DNA of 64,000 nt, taken from positions 186,001 through 250,000 of the forward strand of contig NZ_JACJON010000068.1 in NCBI RefSeq assembly GCF_014695585.1, written 5' to 3'. This document shows, in pieces, positions 36,937-44,369 of this stretch. The position numbers and the translations under genes were made by a program. This DNA comes from Microcoleus sp. FACHB-831. Its GTDB lineage: Bacteria; Cyanobacteriota; Cyanobacteriia; Cyanobacteriales; FACHB-T130. The notes below the pieces were generated by a model that worked only from the letters and a program-made list of their open reading frames with translations, had not been told where the DNA came from and did not search any database. Each line of letters opens with the position of its first letter. Within the stretch, counting starts at the first letter, position 1.

Positions 36937-38070
36937 ATGACCAGAACTGGAATTGGCATTCGCACGGCTCAAGTGCGTCAAGAGCGTCTTGTAGGTCAGA
37001 TCCACGTATATGATGGAGCTGGCAAGGGGAAGTCTCAGGCGGCGCTGGGAGTTGTTTTGCGCTCGATTGGGCTGGGGATTAATACCCAAGAAGCCACCAG
37101 AGTGCTGCTGCTGCGGTTTCTCAAAGGCCCAGAAAGGTCTTATGAGGAAGATGCGGCGATTGAAGCGTTGCAGCGGGGTTTTCCTCACCTTATCGACCAA
37201 GTTAGGACTGGTCGCGCTGAGTTTTTTGGTCGTGACGAAATTACTCGCTTTGACACGATGGAAGCGCAACGCGGATGGGATGTAGCGAAAGGCGCGATCG
37301 CTTCTGGTTTATATTCGGTTGTTGTGCTGGATGAACTTAACCCCGTATTGGATTTGGGATTATTGCCTCTCGATGAAGTGATTCGGACGCTGAAACATAA
37401 ACCCGAACATCTAGAAATCATAGTCACAGGTAGGGCGACGCCGCAAGCGCTGTTAGATATTGCGGATTTGCACTCTGAAATGAAACCCCACGATCACCCA
37501 GAGTCTAGAGAAAAAGGGATTTCCGGGATTGAGATTTATACGGGTGCTGGGAAAGGCAAGTCTACAAGTGCGCTGGGTAAAGCGTTGCAGGCTATTGGTT
37601 GGGGGATTAGTCAGGATTTGTCGCACCGCGTCTTGATTATGCAGTGGTTGAAGGGGGGGACTGGGTATACAGAGGATGCGGCGATCGCTGCTTTACATCA
37701 AAGTTACCCTCATTTAGTCGATCATCAGCGTTGCGGTAGGGATGCGATCGTGTGGCGCGGACAACAGCAAGAGTTAGACTATGTGGAAGCAGAGAGGGGA
37801 TGGGAAATTGCTAGGAGCGCGATCGCTTCTGGACTCTACAAAACTATCATTTTGGATGAATTAAATCCCACAGTTGATTTAGAACTATTACCAGTTGAAC
37901 CGATAGTGCAAGCGCTATTGCGTAAACCCCGCGATACTGAAGTGATTATTACGGGTAGGTGTCTGCATCCACCAGCTTATTTTAATCTCGCCAGCGTGCA
38001 TTCTGAGATGATTTGTCACAAGCATTATGCAGACAAAGGCGTTGATTTAAAGCGCGGGGTTGATTTTTAG
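36937..38070 (+). CDS. Tandem-duplicated CobA/CobO-like cob(I)alamin adenosyltransferase-type P-loop protein
   Basis: 377 residues made of two homologous halves. Each has a Walker A (DGAGKGKSQAA near 27; TGAGKGKSTSA near 199), a RFLKG or QWLKG segment, an acidic patch, VVLDELNPVLDLGLLP or IILDELNPTVDLELLP and VTGRATP or ITGRCLHP. A single CobA is about 200 residues and dimeric; this is a covalent dimer. CobA adenosylates corrinoids, so with metH and two B12 radical SAM genes in the window a cobalamin role fits. Both P-loops appear functional, but activity is an inference. Confidence 0.85.
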   Translation: MTRTGIGIRTAQVRQERLVGQIHVYDGAGKGKSQAALGVVLRSIGLGINTQEATRVLLLRFLKGPERSYEEDAAIEALQRGFPHLIDQVRTGRAEFFGRDEITRFDTMEAQRGWDVAKGAIASGLYSVVVLDELNPVLDLGLLPLDEVIRTLKHKPEHLEIIVTGRATPQALLDIADLHSEMKPHDHPESREKGISGIEIYTGAGKGKSTSALGKALQAIGWGISQDLSHRVLIMQWLKGGTGYTEDAAIAALHQSYPHLVDHQRCGRDAIVWRGQQQELDYVEAERGWEIARSAIASGLYKTIILDELNPTVDLELLPVEPIVQALLRKPRDTEVIITGRCLHPPAYFNLASVHSEMICHKHYADKGVDLKRGVDF

Positions 38071-38283
38071 GTAACGAGCGATCGCGCTGTTCTAGCGTTA
38101 GGTGGAGAAGGTGCGAGCGTGCTTCTCTAGTAAGGGATGGAGAAAGCGCGATCGCTCTTTATTTGGTGTGGGATGGGGGAGAGTGCAATGGCTATTCCTT
38201 AAACGCTTAGCTGTAAGACTATATGCTAATGGTGTTAAAATCACAGGTTGCCTCTTGAGGCAGAGAAAGATAGGATCGTTGCT

Positions 38284-39021
38284 ATGCACGCACCTAAACA
38301 CTATTCACAAGCACCAATCACCGAAGCGGCGATCTCCCTGCGCCTTGAGCTTCCTGACGATGTGACACTTGCCACCTTGACGGACGTGCATTTAGCTATA
38401 AAGGCGGCTTACCCGATGAGTCAAGATATCTTGGCTTTTCAGGGTCAAATGCTGGCAGGTGCTAGTGTTGGGGCTACAGCTAGTCAAACCCAAATAGGCT
38501 ACAACTTTTTGAGCAGCGACCAGAAGCATAGCTTTCAGGCTCGTCTGGATGGTTTCACATTTAGTAGGCTTGCCCCCTACGAACGCTGGGAAACATTCCG
38601 AGATGAAGCACAACGGCTGTGGAATATTTATCGGTCAGTCGCCAACCCCAAAAGCATTTCCCGGTTAGCATTACGATACATAAACCGACTGGATTTCCCT
38701 CTGCCTCTAGACGATCTCAAGGACTACCTACGCACAGTCCCTGAAGTTTCAGCAGACTTACCGCAAGGGCTAAGTGGCTACTTTATGCAGTTACAAATCC
38801 CCCAAGTGGATTTAACAGCAATGCTCCTTCTAAATCAAGCTATCATTCCACCTCAAAACCCAAATGTGGTTTCTGTCCTCTTAGACATAGACTTATTTCG
38901 AGACAGCGATTTTCCTAGCGAAGAAAAAGCGCTCTGGGAGATTCTGGAACAATTGCACATCCGTACAGACCAAGTGTTTGAAGCTTGTATTACTGACCGT
39001 ACTAGGGAGTTGATAAACTGA
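38284..39021 (+). CDS. TIGR04255 family protein, first gene of a three-gene cassette
   Basis: 245 residues from ATG 38284, preceded by AGGA at 38271-38274; a TTG at 38248 is less likely. Family features: APITEAAISLRL near the start, LDGFTFSRLAPYERW in the middle, SRLALRYINRLDFP, and the closing FEACITDRTRELIN. The TIGR04255 family is sporadic across bacteria and has no established function. The next gene starts inside its stop codon, which implies translational coupling. The phyletic scatter and the tight operon suggest a mobile accessory function such as defence or conflict, but no catalytic motif is visible. Confidence 0.85.
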   Translation: MHAPKHYSQAPITEAAISLRLELPDDVTLATLTDVHLAIKAAYPMSQDILAFQGQMLAGASVGATASQTQIGYNFLSSDQKHSFQARLDGFTFSRLAPYERWETFRDEAQRLWNIYRSVANPKSISRLALRYINRLDFPLPLDDLKDYLRTVPEVSADLPQGLSGYFMQLQIPQVDLTAMLLLNQAIIPPQNPNVVSVLLDIDLFRDSDFPSEEKALWEILEQLHIRTDQVFEACITDRTRELIN

Positions 39022-39317
39022 TGGCTACAATTTTTGCCTCACCTCCTGAGAAAATGGCAATCTCGCCTGAATTGCTGGTGCGAGAATCAAAAATTACACC
39101 CCAACTACAGAGTAATGAAGGGCGGCAACTTGCCGATATTACTGAGACTGTCTGGCAACATTTGAGCGATCGCACTCAGCTTCTTCGCATAATTCTTCCA
39201 GATACGGAGGAAATTTCTTACCGCCCTATGCCACCGAAACGCTCCTTCACCGTGCGCGTCCGCTACCACTTACAGGGGCGTGGAGAACCGCTGCCCTATC
39301 CCCTAGACGACGAATGA
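39021..39317 (+). CDS. Small hypothetical protein, second gene of the cassette
   Basis: 98 residues. The ATG overlaps the previous stop by one base (TGATG). No membrane segment or known motif. Visible: acidic/amphipathic helices (GRQLADITETVWQHLSD) and a basic C-terminal strand region (SFTVRVRYHLQGRG). Its own stop overlaps the next start by four bases. Size and placement suggest a partner or adaptor of the TIGR04255 protein; no family recognised. Confidence 0.75.
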   Translation: MATIFASPPEKMAISPELLVRESKITPQLQSNEGRQLADITETVWQHLSDRTQLLRIILPDTEEISYRPMPPKRSFTVRVRYHLQGRGEPLPYPLDDE

Positions 39318-39838
39318 CAATACAGCCTTTCTGGGTCAACGTGAATGAGCCAACGCTTAGGCAGGGTGACTATCTACCCCAATGTCTTGTCCCAGTGTTT
39401 GGCCCGAACTTTGATGGAGACACCGATATCCAAGATGTACAAGTAAACGAGTTCGATCTGATTATTGTCACCCAGAGTTGCGACCTTGAAAACAAAAAGG
39501 CGCGTTTAGTGGCGATGATTCCGATTTACCCAATATCGGAATTTGAGAAAATTAACCCCGCATTTGCCAAAAAAGGTAGATGGAATGACGTACTAAAAGG
39601 TAGAGTCGAGGGACTCCATATGCTGGCATCACCAACGAACCCAGCCAACAATCGAGAAGCACTCGTTGTAGATTTTCGCGAGATCTACAGCTTGCCCTAT
39701 GACTATCTCGTGAAACATTCTACTGAACTAGGCTCAAGGTGGCGACTGCGATCGCCCTTCCTCGAACACTTTTCACAAACATTCGCCCGTTTCTTCATGC
39801 GGGTTGGTTTGCCATCTACGATTCCAGAATTCAAATGA
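39314..39838 (+). CDS. Hypothetical protein with TQSCDLEN motif, third gene of the cassette
   Basis: 174 residues starting in the ATGA overlap with the upstream gene. The early GDYLPQCLVPVFGP and the core FDLIIVTQSCDLENKKA are the most distinctive parts; Ser, Cys and Asp of QSCDLEN could be functional. Near the C-terminus RLRSPFLEHFSQTFARFFMRVG resembles a helical lid. I recall proteins with a similar SQSCDL segment beside other accessory genes but cannot name a family. It is followed by a terminator hairpin at 39893-39926, closing the cassette. Confidence 0.7.
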   Translation: MTIQPFWVNVNEPTLRQGDYLPQCLVPVFGPNFDGDTDIQDVQVNEFDLIIVTQSCDLENKKARLVAMIPIYPISEFEKINPAFAKKGRWNDVLKGRVEGLHMLASPTNPANNREALVVDFREIYSLPYDYLVKHSTELGSRWRLRSPFLEHFSQTFARFFMRVGLPSTIPEFK

Positions 39839-39892
39839 GAAAGACAATCGGTAGGCAGGGGTGGGCACAACATACCATTAATACATAATCAA

Positions 39893-39926
39893 AAAAACCC
39901 GGTTTTCTCTAAAAAACCGGGTTTTT
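39893..39926. terminator. Bidirectional terminator between the cassette and ubiB-like gene
   Basis: Arms AAAAACCCGGTTTT (39893-39906) and AAAACCGGGTTTTT (39913-39926) with a 6-base loop. T-runs occur on both strands, fitting termination of the convergent genes. Confidence 0.85.
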
Positions 39927-39945
39927 ACTTCCACACCCAAAAAAC

Positions 39946-41979
39946 CTATCTCACAGCCGCAGCAGGTAAAGCTAACCTTTGCGCTGGTTGTGGCTTGTAA
40001 GCATTCTTCTCAGCCTCCGGCGCATCCTTGAGCAAAACCTCGCGAATTAGCCGCGCCGCCAGCCGTTGCGCCAAACCACCCGCAATCTTTTGCCCTAATT
40101 GCTGCGTCTCCGGCTTCACCAACAACTTTGGAATTTCTGGCAACAATTTCAGCGGATCGAAACCCTCCGTTTCCTGCAAAATACCCCAAATCCGTTGAAT
40201 ATGTTCCAAAGTTTGCGATGCATCTGTCGTCGCTGGGGCTTCATTAACTGCCAAACCCACTCGTTCCCGCAGCGCATAAGTCACGTTCTGGAAGGCATTT
40301 CGCCCTAGCGAATCTAAACCCTTAACAATTTCATCCGCCAAATTATCGCGGATAAAAGCACCACGCTCTGAAAACAGAAATTCTAACGTCTGATTCAGTG
40401 CATTGTTGAGATCGTAATCTGGACTGTTACGCGCATTGTTCAACAAATTCTCCAAACGATTCCAGCGGAAACGACCATCTTTAAACAGCAAATCCCGCAA
40501 AGATGCGCGTAATTCTGGTGATGGATCTGTCAACAACCGTTTTGAAATGTAAGGATAAGCCTTACTCAACACCTTAAAGTTGGGATCTACATTAATTGCA
40601 ATCCCTTCTAGCGTCACCAAAGAGCGAATAATTAGCGCATAATAGGCCGGAACCCGGAAAGGATACTCATACATTAACGACGACATATCATCGGTAATGC
40701 TCTTAAAGTTCATCTCCGCAACACTCGCCCCCAAAGCATTGCTAAACACCTGGGCAAGTGCTGGAATAATTGGTGTTAAATCGGTATCCGGCGTCAAAAA
40801 CTCTAACTTCACATAGTCGCGGGCAAGCCCTTCAAAATCGCGATTGACCATGTGAACTACAGCCTCAATCAAGCCATATCGCTGATAAGGCTTCACCTCG
40901 CTCATCATGCCAAAATCTAGATAAGCTAACTTGCCGTCTGTAGTCGCTAACAAATTTCCAGGATGCGGATCGGCGTGGAAAAATCCATGTTCTAGCAATT
41001 GCCGCAAAGAACACTGTACGCCCACTTCAATTAAATGCACCGCATCAATTCCTTGGGCGCTAAGTTCCTGGGGCTTAGTCAACTTAGTCCCATTAATCCA
41101 CTCCATCGTCAAAACGCGCTTGCCCGTGTATTCCCAATAAATCTTGGGAATATAAATATCTTCCAAATGACCGTACAAAGAGGCAAAGCGTTCGGCGTTG
41201 CGTCCTTCTTGGGCGTAGTCCATCTCTTCAAAGATACGAGCGCCAAATTCATCCATGATGGCGACTAAATCGCTACGCACCTGTTTGAGGTTCTTTTGGG
41301 CAAATTCAGCCAGACGTCGCAAAATGTAGACATCGAGAGTAATACTTTCGCGCAAGCCGGGGCGCTGCACTTTGACAGCAACAGTTTCGCCAGTTTTGAG
41401 CTTGCCTTTATAAACTTGTCCCAAGGAAGCTGCTGCTACTGGTTGGGGACTCAATTCGGCGTAAATTTCTTGAGGGAGATCGCCTAATTCTTCCTCTATA
41501 AACTGATAAGCTACCTCATTGGGAAACGGTGGCAGCTGATCTTGCAGTCTCGTCAATTCATCTAAATATGTAATGGGAACTAAATCCGGTCGCGTCGATA
41601 GCGCCTGTCCCACTTTTATATAAGCGGGTCCCAGTTTGGTTATCATTTCCCGCAACTGGATTGCTCTTTTGCGCTGAGTTTTTTCCCCGCGTCCAGTTCG
41701 CTTATCCCACCACAAGCCCAAGCCAAAGCGGAGGAAGGGTAATACAATACCCAAAATTCGACCCCACACCTGTAGCGATCGCCCCCTGTATAACTCATTA
41801 ATGGCAACTGGGTCGTAACGTAACTGTTGCACGCTGGGCGTTGTCTCCCATTCTTCTGGGGTTTCCATCAAGCTGGACTCAACTGTTACAGGTTCTACCG
41901 TAATCAGCGCCGCAGGCTTTTCCGTCACGGCTGTTGCGTCCAACCGAGCTGAGGCAGAGGAGACTGTTTTTAGGTTCAT
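39946..41979 (-). CDS. ABC1/UbiB-family atypical kinase (AarF-like)
   Basis: 677 residues. The N-terminal ~60 are variable, then the UbiB core: KxGQ motif in YIKVGQALSTRPDL near residue 120, the Ala-rich nucleotide loop AAASLGQVYKG, VAVKVQRPG, the Glu of the EEMDYAQEGRNAE segment, catalytic FFHADPHPGNLL and metal-binding LDFGMMSE. The C-terminal 200 residues are helical and end in the QRLALPAAA tail. The family supports quinone and prenyl-lipid metabolism; cyanobacterial and plastid members affect plastoquinone and tocopherol. It is divergent from recN. Confidence 0.92.
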   Translation of the reverse strand: MNLKTVSSASARLDATAVTEKPAALITVEPVTVESSLMETPEEWETTPSVQQLRYDPVAINELYRGRSLQVWGRILGIVLPFLRFGLGLWWDKRTGRGEKTQRKRAIQLREMITKLGPAYIKVGQALSTRPDLVPITYLDELTRLQDQLPPFPNEVAYQFIEEELGDLPQEIYAELSPQPVAAASLGQVYKGKLKTGETVAVKVQRPGLRESITLDVYILRRLAEFAQKNLKQVRSDLVAIMDEFGARIFEEMDYAQEGRNAERFASLYGHLEDIYIPKIYWEYTGKRVLTMEWINGTKLTKPQELSAQGIDAVHLIEVGVQCSLRQLLEHGFFHADPHPGNLLATTDGKLAYLDFGMMSEVKPYQRYGLIEAVVHMVNRDFEGLARDYVKLEFLTPDTDLTPIIPALAQVFSNALGASVAEMNFKSITDDMSSLMYEYPFRVPAYYALIIRSLVTLEGIAINVDPNFKVLSKAYPYISKRLLTDPSPELRASLRDLLFKDGRFRWNRLENLLNNARNSPDYDLNNALNQTLEFLFSERGAFIRDNLADEIVKGLDSLGRNAFQNVTYALRERVGLAVNEAPATTDASQTLEHIQRIWGILQETEGFDPLKLLPEIPKLLVKPETQQLGQKIAGGLAQRLAARLIREVLLKDAPEAEKNAYKPQPAQRLALPAAAVR

Positions 41980-42376
41980 AAGCTTGATGACAGGCTGGGA
42001 GCGACTCTATTAAGTATTGTAACAATCTATGCGGTTAGGCGGAAAGGTGACAAGTAAGCTGGGGCACTCTAAACTCTTCACTCTGGAGGGGAAAGTTCTA
42101 AACTTAAGGGTGGTATCCCCCAGCACCGATTGGGGTGAGTTTAAGCCGTACTTGCATGCTGTTCTATTGCCAGTGTCTAGCCAATGCGATCGCCTTGCCT
42201 CTTCCTTCAAGGGGAATTCTTAATTATCGATGGGTAATGGGAACTGGAGCATAGACTTACTCATATGAGTTATTAATTTAAAACGTGCTACTTGGCGCAG
42301 CTAACAAAACTCAGACGCGATTCATCGCGTTTCTACAACTCGAACCTGTCACATAATCTCCCACTCTTGGATAACC
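41980..42376. other. Divergent promoter region of ubiB-like gene and recN
   Basis: About 395 bp. It contains palindrome family B copy 1 at 42313-42337. The short open frames on both strands (around 42010-42223) are mutual shadows with no coding signature. Confidence 0.6.
42313..42337. repeat. Palindrome family B, copy 1 (AGACGCGAT...ATCGCGT type)
   Basis: AGACGCGATTCATCGCGT followed by TTCTACA. Related elements at 50063-50090 and 61623-61650 share GACGCGATAAATCG and the TCTACA-like end. A recurrent intergenic palindrome; here about 40 bp before the recN start. Confidence 0.65.
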
Positions 42377-44155
42377 ATGCTTCTTTCCCTGCGGATTGAA
42401 AACTTTGCTTTGATCGACCAGATGGAACTTGAATTTGGCGCTGGGTTGAATGTCTTGACTGGCGAGACTGGCGCAGGCAAGTCAATTATCCTAGATGCCC
42501 TGGATGTCTCTTTGGGCGGTAAAGTCAGCAGATGGTCGATTCGTACTGGTGCAGAACGCGCCGTTGTGGAAGCTACATTCAAGGTCGATCCAGTTTTGGC
42601 TTCATGGCTGCACGAGCAGGAGATAGATTTGCTCGACGATAACTGTATAGTTTGTTGTCGCGAACTTGCTGCGGGGAATGGCAGCCTTCGCAGCCGTTCC
42701 CGTGTTAATGGAGTTTTGGTTAATCGGCAGATGCTGGATCGCCTGCGCGATCGCCTTGTAGAAATTACCGCCCAAGGGCAAACCGTACAACTTACAACAC
42801 CAGCAATCCAGCGGGAATTGCTCGATCTTTACGGTGGTGCTGCCTTAAGCAAACAGCGATCGCTTGTGGCAGATGCCTTTTCCCGCTGCCAAGAAGCGCA
42901 GCAAGCCCTAGATAAACGCCGCCAGTCAGAGCAGCAACGCTTGCTCAGGCTAGATTTGCTAGAATATCAAGCCAAAGAATTAGATGCTGCCAATCTCAGC
43001 GAAGCAGACGAACAAGAACAGCTTGAACAAGAACGCCAGCGGCTGAGCCACGTGGTAGATCTGCAACAACTCAGCTACCAAGTTTATCAAGCGCTTTACC
43101 AAAATGACGCTGGTGAGCCAGATGGTGCCGACTTGTTAGGCCAAGCCGAAACAACTCTGATGGACATGGTGGAGTACGATGCCAGCTTACAGCCAATTCT
43201 CGATATGGTGAGTGGGGCTTTGGCGCAGGTTGTAGAAGCTGGGCGTCAGATTAACGCTTATGGTGAAGGACTCGAAGCCGATCCCCAGCGGCTGAGTGAA
43301 GTAGAGGAGCGAATTAGGGCGCTTAAACAGATTTGTCGCAAGTATGGCCCGACTTTAGGGGAAGCGATCGCCTACAGCCAGCGCATCAACACAGAACTTG
43401 CAGAACTTAATGGCGGCGGCCAGTCTCTTGAAGAACTGGAAAAAACCTATAAGTTATGTCAAGAAAAATTGACAAAAGTCTGCGAACAAATGACAAGCCT
43501 GCGCCGCATCGCCGCAGGAGAGCTGGAAGCAAGGCTGATTTCAGAGCTGAAACCATTAGCAATGGAAAAAGTACAATTTGGGGTCAAAATCGTTGCTTGT
43601 GCGCCAACAGCGGCGGGTGCAGATTTGGTTGCTTTTTACTTTAGTCCCAACCCAGGAGAACCGCTGCAACCGCTAGCCGCGATCGCCAGCGGGGGGGAAA
43701 TGAGCAGATTTTTGCTGGCGTTGAAAGCTTGTTTTTCGCAAGCAGAAACAGGCGGAACCCTAGTATTTGATGAAATTGATGTCGGTGTTTCGGGCAGAGT
43801 AGCACAAGCGATCGCGGAAAAACTCCACCAACTCAGCCAAGGCCATCAAGTTTTGTGCGTCACTCACCAACCCCTAGTAGCAGCAATGGCTGACCATCAC
43901 TATCGCGTTGACAAACAAGTAATCGGAAGTCACGAGGGAAATTCGTTAATAGAAAATCCAAAATCCAAAATCCAAAATCCAGAAGAAGTTCGCACAGTTG
44001 TGAGGGTCAGCGGACTTGACAAGTCCCAACGTCGCGAAGAACTGGCGCAACTAGCTGGCGGACAATCTGCATACGAAGCGATCGCCTGGGCAGAATCCCT
44101 ACTTGCTCAAGCTGCTAATCGGCGTCAAATGAAGCAGTCAGCCGTTAGCAGCTAG
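42377..44155 (+). CDS. recN: DNA repair protein RecN
   Basis: 592 residues, SMC-like. Walker A GETGAGKS near 28-35 with the N-terminal ENFALIDQ, a central coiled coil at about 150-380, then the signature LAAIASGGEMSR, Walker B FDEIDVGVSG and the CVTHQPLVAAMADHHYRV His loop. It acts in double-strand break repair. Residues ~526-536 (ENPKSKIQNPE) are encoded by four perfect AAAATCC heptamers (43953-43980), an intergenic-type tandem repeat sitting inside the coding sequence just before the conserved RTVVRVSGLD segment. Confidence 0.95.
   Translation: MLLSLRIENFALIDQMELEFGAGLNVLTGETGAGKSIILDALDVSLGGKVSRWSIRTGAERAVVEATFKVDPVLASWLHEQEIDLLDDNCIVCCRELAAGNGSLRSRSRVNGVLVNRQMLDRLRDRLVEITAQGQTVQLTTPAIQRELLDLYGGAALSKQRSLVADAFSRCQEAQQALDKRRQSEQQRLLRLDLLEYQAKELDAANLSEADEQEQLEQERQRLSHVVDLQQLSYQVYQALYQNDAGEPDGADLLGQAETTLMDMVEYDASLQPILDMVSGALAQVVEAGRQINAYGEGLEADPQRLSEVEERIRALKQICRKYGPTLGEAIAYSQRINTELAELNGGGQSLEELEKTYKLCQEKLTKVCEQMTSLRRIAAGELEARLISELKPLAMEKVQFGVKIVACAPTAAGADLVAFYFSPNPGEPLQPLAAIASGGEMSRFLLALKACFSQAETGGTLVFDEIDVGVSGRVAQAIAEKLHQLSQGHQVLCVTHQPLVAAMADHHYRVDKQVIGSHEGNSLIENPKSKIQNPEEVRTVVRVSGLDKSQRREELAQLAGGQSAYEAIAWAESLLAQAANRRQMKQSAVSS
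43953..43980 (+). repeat. AAAATCC heptamer x4 within recN
   Basis: Four perfect heptamers (28 bp). They read as NPKSKIQNP in frame. The same heptamer is found intergenically, for example just before the chlI start at about 50157-50176. Confidence 0.85.
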
Positions 44156-44369
44156 CACTCACAGGTACTCATTATTGCAAGGCTGTTTATGGTCACTAAC
44201 GACCAACCACGAACCAACTCCGTACAAAAAACTTCCCGCCGTGTTTAATCTGGAATCAAAGAGTAAACTATGGGTAGTGTTGCCTTTGCTCACTAGACAC
44301 AGAAAATCTTTCCGTTAAATTTGTAAGATACTTACACAGCCTCATACCTTGCTCTAGGCCTTGAGATAT

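Noticed and set aside
42010-42223. Two overlapping short frames on opposite strands between ubiB-like gene and recN
   Set aside because: They mirror each other, a typical sign of chance frames, and no protein features are visible.
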